Positions 1 to 7,447 of a DNA stretch of 30,304 nt are shown here, in pieces. The stretch is taken from the IMG/VR virus record IMGVR_UViG_3300051212_001285, positions 1-30,304 of that record, one strand, 5' to 3'. A program made the translations under genes and the position numbers. This DNA is from a virus. Within the stretch, counting starts at the first letter, position 1; each line of letters starts with the position of its first letter. The notes beneath the pieces are model-generated. The model made no database searches. It saw nothing but the letters and a program-made list of their open reading frames with translations, and was not told the DNA's origin.

Positions 1-2
1 GA

Positions 3-131
3 GGCAGCTATTCGGGTAAAGGATTTGCGACTGATTATAGAACTCGTAAGTTATCTGATCAGATGAGAACGGCTCCCGCAGCTACAAAAAAGTATAATAT
101 AAAAAATACGATATTAAGGGGTTCTCGCTAA
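3..131 (+). CDS. C-terminal fragment of an upstream gene
   Basis: An open frame enters from the left edge and stops at TAA 129-131, giving 42 residues of a basic, Ser/Thr-rich tail that ends KNTILRGSR. Its start is outside the window. Sitting just upstream of the portal, it could be the end of a terminase or another head or tail gene, but nothing visible allows a functional call. The frame is the only one open across this stretch and stops shortly before the next RBS, which is why I take it as real. Confidence 0.5.
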   Translation, partial: GSYSGKGFATDYRTRKLSDQMRTAPAATKKYNIKNTILRGSR

Positions 132-143
132 GACTTTTATCAT

Positions 144-164
144 CTCCTCTTTAGTAAAAAGGAG
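144..164 (+). promoter_or_regulatory. Stem-loop holding the RBS of the 80-residue ORF
   Basis: CTCCT (144-148) can pair with AGGAG (160-164). After one mismatch, three more T-A pairs close on the loop AGT. The 3' arm is the Shine-Dalgarno of the ATG at 175. This is a weak member of the start-site hairpins seen across the window. Pairing of any SD with an upstream pyrimidine run can arise by chance. Confidence 0.35.
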
Positions 165-174
165 GTTATGATAG

Positions 175-417
175 ATGCTACCGAGACAAAGAGAAACCGC
201 AGACAGACGGGTTATTAGTCGTATCTTACAACTTAGTCATGGACTCTCAAAACCTTCAGAGGATACAATAACTCTTATTTCCTTGCTTTACGAGAAATCT
301 GGGGGTAGTTGGGTAGAGTTTTTTACAGGCGACCCTTCCTATGTGAAACATCTAAAAAGATGTGTTTCCGTAGTGGTCAAGAAAGAAAGAGAAATCAATG
401 AGCAACGAAGAAAATGA
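175..417 (+). CDS. Small hypothetical protein upstream of the portal
   Basis: This 80-residue protein is basic at both ends and I do not recognise it. The middle (about residues 15-60) looks helical and ends in a Lys/Arg/Glu-rich tail. The start at 175 is chosen because AAGGAGG lies 9 nt upstream. An ATG at 168 is out of frame and leads only to a very short peptide. It overlaps the portal start by 20 nt, which suggests translational coupling. By position it could be a small head-assembly or packaging factor, but that is inference from location only. Confidence 0.7.
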   Translation: MLPRQRETADRRVISRILQLSHGLSKPSEDTITLISLLYEKSGGSWVEFFTGDPSYVKHLKRCVSVVVKKEREINEQRRK

Positions 418-2080
418 TGCCGTTGAGGTTGCTAAAATAACCCCTCGTTCAAAAGCACAGACTCGTTCTTTAACTGCCTCTGAGATGAAGTCTCGTGTAA
501 AAATAGCGATGACGACTTCGGGTTCACAGATGGGTTCAGGGGGAAATTTCTATTCTCCTGAGTTATCTACGGACTTTCTAGAGCTACCTCAATCACAAGA
601 CGAACAGCGTAACTATTTTAGATTTTTTTATCGTACCGATCCTTTTGTGGGGCAAGCTGTTGACCTGCACACAGAGCTACCTTTGTCCAAGATACGACTT
701 GGTATGCCGAAGGCTAAGAATAGAGACTTAGCAAATGCTTCACTTCGATTTTGTGAGAAATGGTCAAGGCGTGTCGGTCTATTGCATAGACTTATAGAAA
801 TACTTCATGAGTATAACTTGCTTGGCGAGGTTTTTGTCTTTTGTGAGGACAATAATCCAGATATGCCTAAAGAAATCACTCATGAGAAGATTAATGAGAT
901 TACTGTAGAGGGTGAAGCTCTCACAAAATACTACAAGTATAAAGACGCAGATGAGCGCGCATATAAGTGGATGAAAAAGAACTATAAGGGGTGGACTGCC
1001 CTTCGAGTTCTTCCACCTGAGCAAGTCCACATGGAGACATTCCCTTTCACGAATCAGAAGATTATTTCTCTTGTACCTGATTCCAAGACAAAAGATGTTG
1101 TTGAGAGAGCTACTCTGAGTGACCCTGATGCACTCAGAGTAGTTGAATCAATGCCTGAAATAGTTGTTGAATCAATTAGAGAGGGTAGAAATATCCCCTT
1201 AAACACAGACCCTGATGCGGGTAGTTTTGTGTATTTCATGGCGCGCAAGAAATCTCAGTATGAGCCGAGAGGACACTCAATGCTAGAGAGGTGTCTGCGT
1301 ATCCTCGTCTATCGAGATAAGTTACGCCAAGCACAGACTTCTATTGCTTCTCGCCACATGACCCCTATCCGCCTCGTGTACGCCGAGGATATGGATATGG
1401 CTGATATTGAGGCACTTCGTGAGCAAGTAGATTTAGCTCTCCAAGACCCCGATTACTCTATCATCGCAAACTTTCAGATTTCGTGGGAGGAAATGGGAGC
1501 AGACCAGCGTCTGTTGGACTTGAATGGTGAGTATGACATGACTGACCGACAGATGTATGCGGGTTTAGGTGTGACTGAATCACTCTTGTCAGGTGAATCT
1601 AGTTATTCAGGGGATAGAATAAACCTTGAGGTGATTAACACACGCTATATGCTTATGCGTGAAGTGCTTCAAGAAATGGTTGAGGAGAATATATTAAAGC
1701 CCATGTGCAAGAAAATGGGCTTTATTGAAGAAGATGAGGATGGGGAAGAAGTAGTGATACACCCAACTCTGAGCTTCACTCGTTTAGGGCTCCGAGATAA
1801 CAGAGATACTTTTGATTCTCTCTTTAATCTCTATCAGAAGGGCTCTTTGGATGTGGACATCATATTGGAGCTACTGAATATAGACCCTGAGACAACCAAG
1901 CGTAAGCTAGAGCGGGATATGTTTACGATGAACGACTCTCAGTTCAATGAAGTTTTGCGTGGTATTTATAGTGACGCAGGAAACAAACTTGCTGAAAACT
2001 CCGATGCCATAGAGAAAATTGCTAAAAATCTTGGCTTGAAGTATGTGAAGCCTCAAGAAGAGGGCGGCGGTAGATTTTAA
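398..2080 (+). CDS. Portal protein (T4 gp20-like role)
   Basis: This 560-residue protein would form the dodecameric portal at the head vertex through which DNA is packaged and released. Portal-like features are the N-terminal region with FRFFYRTDPFVGQAVDLHTE (about residues 74-93), the stretch MLERCLRILVYRDKLRQAQ before the wing region, and the late segment LGVTESLLSGESSYSGDRIN followed by a long helix (INTRYMLMREVLQEMVEENI), typical of portal clip and stem regions. The length is normal for myovirus portals. It is followed by core-like genes, a protease, a scaffold-like gene and the capsid gene, the order expected for a T4-type head operon. The RBS is only a purine-rich stretch (AAGAAAGAAAGAG), so coupling to the overlapping upstream gene is likely. 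The call rests on family resemblance and context. Confidence 0.78.
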   Translation: MSNEENDAVEVAKITPRSKAQTRSLTASEMKSRVKIAMTTSGSQMGSGGNFYSPELSTDFLELPQSQDEQRNYFRFFYRTDPFVGQAVDLHTELPLSKIRLGMPKAKNRDLANASLRFCEKWSRRVGLLHRLIEILHEYNLLGEVFVFCEDNNPDMPKEITHEKINEITVEGEALTKYYKYKDADERAYKWMKKNYKGWTALRVLPPEQVHMETFPFTNQKIISLVPDSKTKDVVERATLSDPDALRVVESMPEIVVESIREGRNIPLNTDPDAGSFVYFMARKKSQYEPRGHSMLERCLRILVYRDKLRQAQTSIASRHMTPIRLVYAEDMDMADIEALREQVDLALQDPDYSIIANFQISWEEMGADQRLLDLNGEYDMTDRQMYAGLGVTESLLSGESSYSGDRINLEVINTRYMLMREVLQEMVEENILKPMCKKMGFIEEDEDGEEVVIHPTLSFTRLGLRDNRDTFDSLFNLYQKGSLDVDIILELLNIDPETTKRKLERDMFTMNDSQFNEVLRGIYSDAGNKLAENSDAIEKIAKNLGLKYVKPQEEGGGRF

Positions 2081-2092
2081 TAATCTTTAGAT

Positions 2093-2120
2093 GACTCTTT
2101 TGTTTTAAAATAAAGGAGTC
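2093..2120 (+). promoter_or_regulatory. Stem-loop sequestering the RBS of the 811-residue gene
   Basis: GACTCTTTT (2093-2101) pairs with AAAGGAGTC (2112-2120) over nine pairs with one G-U wobble. The loop is GTTTTAAAAT. The whole SD (AAAGGAG) lies in the 3' arm and ATG follows 3 nt later at 2124. It may limit initiation, or may simply be a compact gene boundary. Confidence 0.5.
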
Positions 2121-2123
2121 AAT

Positions 2124-4559
2124 ATGCCCGCTGAGAAATCCATGAAGCTCTTGCCTATTATGAGTCCGCTTTTCAATCTGCGTGAAATTTGTAAGCATCT
2201 GAGTCTTTTAGAGGATCACTTAAACAATCCTCGGAAGAGATGCCACGATTGTATTAGAAAGCATTTCCTAACAATTGAGGCGTTCTTTGAGGAGGCTGTT
2301 TCCCTTGATAAGAAATTTGAGTATGGTGAACATTTAGATGGGAAGGCTCAAGCTATTAGAGATTTGCAAGGTATTTGGATTGACTCAAAAGACAAGAAAG
2401 ACCATGACAGGGAGTACCTTACGATTTCTCAAGAGTTGAGAGCTATGCGTAAAGGTTTTGCTCCCATTTGTTTTGATGTGAGGAAAATGGCGAGCTTGGA
2501 CAGACCTAACGCCATCTGCCCACATGGCTTTTCCATGAGGGGGGCTTCTATTGATCGAGAGGCTTCAATCAGGTCTTTTATTCGAGAAATACCAATTGTT
2601 GGAGGTCTAATCAGATTATTATCTGACGGCAGAACTGCTGACCTTGTGCTTGCTGATAAGCTGACTGCTTTAAAACAAGGCTTATTTCAAAAGCTCTATT
2701 CTTCTCAAAAGGTAGTGACACCTGCATACCTGCAAGAGTTCTCAAGACAAGGTAAGAAAACCATATTATCCGATATGCGTTCTTACGCCCTTGATATTAA
2801 GGGCGATAAGGTTATCTTGTTCAAGAAGTTTTTGAGAGAGTTCTTGAACAAGGACATCAATACAGAGCTGTTTAAGAATTCTCATCATGAGAAAATGATA
2901 ACCGCCTCTTTTGATGCCTTCAAGAAGACAATAAATAAACTGCCTGAAGGGACTGAAGTGAGATTTAAGTCCTTCCCTAGCGCGGATGAAATATTGATTC
3001 TGACAGACCCCGCAAACTTGTTGTTCACACTAGCGCCTAGTGATCAGCCCGTCAATCCCGGCGATGCTGTCACAAAGTGGGAAAACGAAGCGAATGACCT
3101 CTATCTAACAAGAAGGTCTCCCTCAATCAAGAATGTCCCGCTAGAAGCTGCGGTTTCTATAGAAAAGACAACAATTGAGGGTATCACTTGTGTTGTTGTT
3201 CAGAATGCAGCTAAACATCTCGCAACAATATTCGACCCCGCACATTTGAAAAACTATATCGCCTCTACGATTAGAGCGGGTCACTATACTAGGGTTAAAG
3301 AGCAACAGGAGAAGCTCCTTCAAAAGGAGCGATCCGCTCATCTTAGTGAGGGCAACATGAGAAATAAATCAGCAAGTTTTAGCACTTCAGTCAGAATGTT
3401 GAAATTTTTCGCTAGGAAGTTTAGATGGTCTTCTGAGCTGCTTAACTTATTTATGGAGAGGCGTCCCTATAGAGACATACAGCATAACTTTTGTGAGAAC
3501 TTGGGCTTCTCTACAATTAAGTTTCTCGCAGATAATCCCTCGTTGACACCTAAAGCACTTAAAGCATATCTCGAAGACCAAATTGACAGCTTTAATAAAG
3601 CTATGGACAGTTTCCAAGCAGACAATGAGGCTTTGGCTCCGATTACCATAAATGAGTTGACTCATCGGTCAAACCCTCAAGGGAGTCTTGGGGCTTTCTT
3701 GTCTTTGCTTAGGGGAGGTTCTCCTGAGAAAGCAACTCGGAAACATCTTAAGCGTTTGAGTTATACACAACTAGAGGTGATAAAATCTAAGGTTACAGAC
3801 CCGACTATCTTGGGGTATGTTTCAGACGAAATTGCTTCAAGAGTGGGGGAAAGGGCTTATGCAGGAATCGCTGTACCTAAGTTAACCTTAGCGGATTGTA
3901 GTCCTTCAGTAACTTCTACATTTAAGAATTACGCGAACACTACTTTAAAACCTAATTTTGAAAGAGTCATCGCGCAACTAGACAAGAAAATGGTAGGGGA
4001 GGAAGTGAGGTTTACCTTCTTTCCAACATCTAATACAGAGACATTGATTGTCAAAAGCTCTACAAAAGACACAGTGACTTTTTATGTCGTGCTAAAAGAC
4101 TATATGTTAGATGAGGTAGTGAAGATAAGGGATGAGGTCACTTTAAGTTATGAGAAAGAGACAGCTGATTACCCTGCTCATGTGAAGTTGACCAACTTAA
4201 AGGGCGCAGTTTTATATACTACATTTGTACCTACTTATTTGGCTCCGATTTTCTTGGGTGCGAGTGATGTAGATACATTAACATTGAAGAGAACACCTCT
4301 TCCGTCTAAGAAGGCTTTCTTGACGACAGCCACAAAGACAAAGTTGGAAAATGAGGATGACAAGATAGCCGATTTAGTCAAGCCTGCACCTAAGAATAAG
4401 CCCCCTCGCTATGACTTAGCAAACAGGGTGATTTCGGAAGATGACCCTGACTTGGGTGGGCTAGGTGGAGGTCATCAAGGCGATAGGGACTTGTCAATGA
4501 AATCAAATCGAGCCGCACATCTCGTCAATAGGTATGCGGCAGAAAAAAAAAAGTCCTAA
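2124..4559 (+). CDS. Large probable virion/core protein, first frame of a three-frame chain
   Basis: This is an 811-residue protein of unknown function. Near the N-terminus (about residues 30-55) is a segment rich in Cys and His with CHDCIRKHF, a CxxC...KH pattern that could bind metal. The rest is mostly charged and helical. Two regions share the pattern 'EVRFxxFPxxxEILI' (about residues 279 and 632), which suggests two copies of one domain, each followed by a predicted beta-rich part. The gene lies between the portal and the protease, where T4 keeps its core proteins. The frame ends at TAA 4557-4559 just after a run of ten A. The next frame (+1) is open through the same region and continues without a gap, so a longer fusion product is possible. 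Start: ATG 2124 with AAAGGAG 5 nt upstream. Confidence 0.75.
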   Translation: MPAEKSMKLLPIMSPLFNLREICKHLSLLEDHLNNPRKRCHDCIRKHFLTIEAFFEEAVSLDKKFEYGEHLDGKAQAIRDLQGIWIDSKDKKDHDREYLTISQELRAMRKGFAPICFDVRKMASLDRPNAICPHGFSMRGASIDREASIRSFIREIPIVGGLIRLLSDGRTADLVLADKLTALKQGLFQKLYSSQKVVTPAYLQEFSRQGKKTILSDMRSYALDIKGDKVILFKKFLREFLNKDINTELFKNSHHEKMITASFDAFKKTINKLPEGTEVRFKSFPSADEILILTDPANLLFTLAPSDQPVNPGDAVTKWENEANDLYLTRRSPSIKNVPLEAAVSIEKTTIEGITCVVVQNAAKHLATIFDPAHLKNYIASTIRAGHYTRVKEQQEKLLQKERSAHLSEGNMRNKSASFSTSVRMLKFFARKFRWSSELLNLFMERRPYRDIQHNFCENLGFSTIKFLADNPSLTPKALKAYLEDQIDSFNKAMDSFQADNEALAPITINELTHRSNPQGSLGAFLSLLRGGSPEKATRKHLKRLSYTQLEVIKSKVTDPTILGYVSDEIASRVGERAYAGIAVPKLTLADCSPSVTSTFKNYANTTLKPNFERVIAQLDKKMVGEEVRFTFFPTSNTETLIVKSSTKDTVTFYVVLKDYMLDEVVKIRDEVTLSYEKETADYPAHVKLTNLKGAVLYTTFVPTYLAPIFLGASDVDTLTLKRTPLPSKKAFLTTATKTKLENEDDKIADLVKPAPKNKPPRYDLANRVISEDDPDLGGLGGGHQGDRDLSMKSNRAAHLVNRYAAEKKKS
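4501..4559 (+). other. Frame overlap with an A10 tract: candidate slippage site
   Basis: Both frames are open from 4501, just after a stop of the downstream frame, to the upstream stop at 4559. Ten consecutive A occupy 4543-4552. Removing one A, or a +1 shift here, would join the 811-residue frame to the 368-residue frame as ...AAEKKKSPKSV.... Runs of nine or more A are known substrates for RNA polymerase slippage in bacteria. The same pattern would also result from one wrongly called base. Confidence 0.5.
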
Positions 4560-5640
4560 GTCAGTCGCGTTAGAGAACTTAAAAGCAGATAGTGCGAGAA
4601 GGTATCGAACAGAAGCAGGTAGAGAGGTTTCATTTAGTACTGCTTATTCTCGCCCCGACACCCCCGAATATGAGCAAGCCTCTTCAGACCTAGAGAGAGC
4701 AATTTCAAAACAAAAGAGGTCCGAGGAAATAAAATCTGAGAGAGATGCGCGAGCTAAAAAAAAGCGGGTGCAAGCCTTAAGAGAAGGTTTTAAGCAAGCC
4801 CTTTCAGAAGACCCCTCAAACTTTATAGACTTGTTAGCTAAGGGCGGGGCTGGTATTTCAAAAGAGGATGTGATTGATTTAGTTACTGACATGACAATGT
4901 CAAAAGGTTTTGACGATTCAATATTTGGAGGATTACCCTCTGTCGAAGTTCCTAGCAAAATGAAAGAGGAACACCAAAAGGCAGAGGCAAAAGACCAACT
5001 TGATTTAGAGGTAGGGGCGCTCACCCAAGAGCTATATCTTGAAAAGAAGGCGCTTAGAAAGCGTGCTGAGATTGAGGTTGTCCAAAAAGGAGCGGAGCTT
5101 AGAAGAGAGAAGATTAAGGATTTTATTTCTAGCTTAAAAAACCCATTCTCTCCCAAGAAGAAGGAGAAAGCAAAGAGTTTCAAGGTGTTTGGAGAGCTTT
5201 CTGAACTTTTATTAGAGGGGGCTGCGGTTTTAGACCAAGACTCTGACTTATTTGAAATATCAGAACACTCAGAGGATGTGCCTCAAGGCAAAGATTTGCT
5301 ATTAAAGCTGAAAGAGGGTTTTCAGAAAGAGGGTATTGCTTTCAGCGAGGGTATGAAGATAGATGACGCTTTAGAGATATTACTTCAACACGCTAAGAAA
5401 ATTGGTCTAGATGTGGAGGTTGAGGAAGAGAGCCTTCTAAAGACCGTTGATAGTAACAAAGTAAAGCTCAAGAAACTCTCTGAGCAAGCCAAGACAAAAT
5501 CAGAGAAGATTTTTAATGAGCTTAAAGACACCTCAAAGAAGACCCTTCAGGGTCAAAGTGCTAAAGACAGAGAACGACTGAAAAAAGACCCCACCAAAAA
5601 AGGTCAATCTCACAGACGAAGAGAAAAAAGAAAAATCTGA
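4534..5640 (+). CDS. Charged, helical core-like protein, second frame of the chain
   Basis: This is a 368-residue, Lys/Glu-rich, largely helical protein with probable coiled coils (about residues 60-90 and 145-200) and a very basic end. I do not recognise it. The only ATG near its beginning (4534) overlaps the previous gene by 26 nt and has no clear Shine-Dalgarno, which weakens it as an independent start. The motif IKDFISSLKNPF (about residues 195-206) reappears as FRDKIISLKDPF in the next frame (after 5650), which suggests that the two frames were built from one repeated domain. It could be an internal core or scaffold protein by position. Either a coupled start or read-through from the upstream frame at the A10 tract would explain its expression. 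Confidence 0.65.
   Translation: MRQKKKSPKSVALENLKADSARRYRTEAGREVSFSTAYSRPDTPEYEQASSDLERAISKQKRSEEIKSERDARAKKKRVQALREGFKQALSEDPSNFIDLLAKGGAGISKEDVIDLVTDMTMSKGFDDSIFGGLPSVEVPSKMKEEHQKAEAKDQLDLEVGALTQELYLEKKALRKRAEIEVVQKGAELRREKIKDFISSLKNPFSPKKKEKAKSFKVFGELSELLLEGAAVLDQDSDLFEISEHSEDVPQGKDLLLKLKEGFQKEGIAFSEGMKIDDALEILLQHAKKIGLDVEVEEESLLKTVDSNKVKLKKLSEQAKTKSEKIFNELKDTSKKTLQGQSAKDRERLKKDPTKKGQSHRRREKRKI
5582..5640 (+). other. Second frame overlap, A-rich, candidate +1 shift zone
   Basis: The frame of the downstream ORF opens right after its TGA at 5579-5581, and the upstream frame stops at 5638-5640. In between lie three A6 runs (first base at 5581) and one A5 run. A +1 shift or loss of one A anywhere here fuses the second and third frames. 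No ATG, GTG or TTG occurs in the downstream frame until 5927, so normal initiation within the overlap is unlikely. Confidence 0.45.
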
Positions 5641-7447
5641 GTCCAAGAAGTTCTATAAAGAAAGAAAATTATTTCGAGATAAAATCATATCCCTAAAAGA
5701 TCCCTTTGGGGGAGCAGAGAAGAATCGAGAAATAAGAGGCTTAGATAAAGCCTTAGATTTATTAGATGAAATCCCAGATGATTTCGTTGGGGATCTTTCT
5801 GATGGTTTTGAGGCTGCTTCTACAGAGTTAACTGAAATATTTACAGACCAATCTAAGTCTCTTTCTGAGAGACTTTCTGAGTTATCTAAGAAATCAGATG
5901 AGCTGTGGTCTTCGGATTTAAATAGTTTGACGGGAGCGGAGTTGGGGAGGGCAATCGCGGCGGCGGCTATGGTGAAAGCGTTTGTTGGTGACGCAGAATA
6001 TGGGGTGCCCTCTGCACAAGATTTCGTAGTGAAAGCAAAAGACCCCGACGGAAGAGATATAGAAATACATGACCAACGCATGATGGAGTCTAACACTTAT
6101 AGTCAGGTCACTCGCTACAAAGACACCACCCCTGAAAGGCGAGCTTCCGCTTTTGAGCAGCTCCATTATAATCTATCGAAGGTCAGAAAAGATAGCGCGG
6201 AGGCTGCTAGACTTCAGTCTACGCTGGACGGCGTGGTTGTCTCTATGTTGATTAACAAAGACCCTAATATCCCTTCAAACAGAGCAGCGATAGACCCTTA
6301 CTTGTTAGAGATGGCAAATAACGCCCCCTCAAAAGAGTTATTTAATGCGATAAATATATCTTCCAAACTAGATAATGGAGCAACACCGAAACAAGTCCGA
6401 GAAGTTCAAAGAGATTATTTCAATACCCTAAACGACAAAGATTTCTTTGACGCGGTGGGGGGAGACTCGGGTCCGTTTTCACAATTTAACGATTTATTTA
6501 AAGAGAATTACTGCCCCGACCACCCTTTGAATGGGGATATGGCAGGTCAGAATATTTCTGCTGGCGATGTCTGTCCATATCCTGTGGCTCCTGCAATCAA
6601 GAAGATTCTGAGAGACCACATTACAAGGACATTCTCTGACCACTATACGGTAGTTCCATCTGCTGACAGAGACTCATTCTCTTCTTCACTTGATACTAAA
6701 AAGAAAACGCAAAACAGCAATCTCTCAAGATTTCTGAATAGAAATAAAGAAGAGTACTTAAAGATACTAACTCATACAAACCCTGAGAAGAGAGAAGAAG
6801 CCTTAGCCTTTTTGCTGCTCAAGATGAGAGCTGCCAACTTGGAAGATTTGGAGTTCTCGGGTTTTTCAGGGAAATCACTAGTCGGTAAAGATAAGCAGAT
6901 TATAGAAAAGACAAAAAGGGACGCGATCCTCAAGCTCATCAAGAGTGCAGACAAGGAATCTCTGAAAGATGTTTTAATACAAGTTGATAAAATCACAGAG
7001 TCCACTTCTAAACCTAGCTCAGAATCTGTTTTTGAGGATGAGGATTGGGGGGGTTCTTTCCGATTTGCAAAAAATAATTCTAATAACTCATTTATTTATA
7101 CGCGCATAATTAGCGACTCTAAAGGAAAACAAATGCGTAGACAAGCCACTACTTATACTGACTACCAAGCACGCGGTCGCGAGTTTAGTGTTGGTATGCG
7201 TGTCTTCCCATTTCATGGGGGGAATGCAGATAAAGCGGGTGTTGTCATGCAAGTATTTCCCGCAATTGGCATGGTTGATGTGGAATTTCCTTATGGCTCC
7301 AAGAGATTCCCTGTTGAAGACCTTGTCATAGTGGAAGATACCCATAGTAATACTGTGGATTCAATTCCGGGGGGTACGGGAGTCACTCCCGTATCTGCTT
7401 CTAGAGTTGCTTCTTTATATCTAAACAAGAAAAAGGAGCAATTCTAA
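5582..7447 (+). CDS. Third frame of the chain; core-like protein with C-terminal SH3/KOW-like domain
   Basis: The frame is open from 5582. Its first conventional start is TTG 5927, with no convincing RBS. The stretch 5582-5926 still looks coding: it contains FRDKIISLKDPF, matching a motif in the previous frame, and heptad-like Leu/Ser/Glu segments. The middle is helical with a Pro/Cys-containing patch (YCPDHPLNGDMAGQ, CPYPVAPAI). The C-terminal 90 residues contain VGMRVFPFHGG...GMVDVEFPYG...FPVEDLVI, which resembles a small SH3/KOW-type beta barrel. The last residues are SRVASLYLNKKKEQF, carrying the [RK]xAS motif seen in other proteins here. It ends next to the protease start. An in-frame ATG at 7133 has a good RBS, so the terminal domain may also be made separately. 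Function unknown; position suggests a head core protein. Confidence 0.6.
   Translation, partial: KKTPPKKVNLTDEEKKEKSESKKFYKERKLFRDKIISLKDPFGGAEKNREIRGLDKALDLLDEIPDDFVGDLSDGFEAASTELTEIFTDQSKSLSERLSELSKKSDELWSSDLNSLTGAELGRAIAAAAMVKAFVGDAEYGVPSAQDFVVKAKDPDGRDIEIHDQRMMESNTYSQVTRYKDTTPERRASAFEQLHYNLSKVRKDSAEAARLQSTLDGVVVSMLINKDPNIPSNRAAIDPYLLEMANNAPSKELFNAINISSKLDNGATPKQVREVQRDYFNTLNDKDFFDAVGGDSGPFSQFNDLFKENYCPDHPLNGDMAGQNISAGDVCPYPVAPAIKKILRDHITRTFSDHYTVVPSADRDSFSSSLDTKKKTQNSNLSRFLNRNKEEYLKILTHTNPEKREEALAFLLLKMRAANLEDLEFSGFSGKSLVGKDKQIIEKTKRDAILKLIKSADKESLKDVLIQVDKITESTSKPSSESVFEDEDWGGSFRFAKNNSNNSFIYTRIISDSKGKQMRRQATTYTDYQARGREFSVGMRVFPFHGGNADKAGVVMQVFPAIGMVDVEFPYGSKRFPVEDLVIVEDTHSNTVDSIPGGTGVTPVSASRVASLYLNKKKEQF
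7121..7135 (+). promoter_or_regulatory. Internal RBS and start for the C-terminal SH3-like domain
   Basis: AAAGGA (7121-7126) lies 6 nt before an in-frame ATG (7133). The DNA just upstream (about 7075-7120) is AT-rich and codes for an Asn/Ser/Ile-rich stretch that looks more like a leader than a domain. Starting here gives a 104-residue product containing the whole SH3/KOW-like domain and the RVAS tail. Confidence 0.45.

Noticed and set aside
4644-5183. A 179-residue open frame on the minus strand
   Set aside because: It mirrors the Lys/Glu-rich + strand gene (Ser/Phe-rich antisense), has no RBS, and no support from neighbours.
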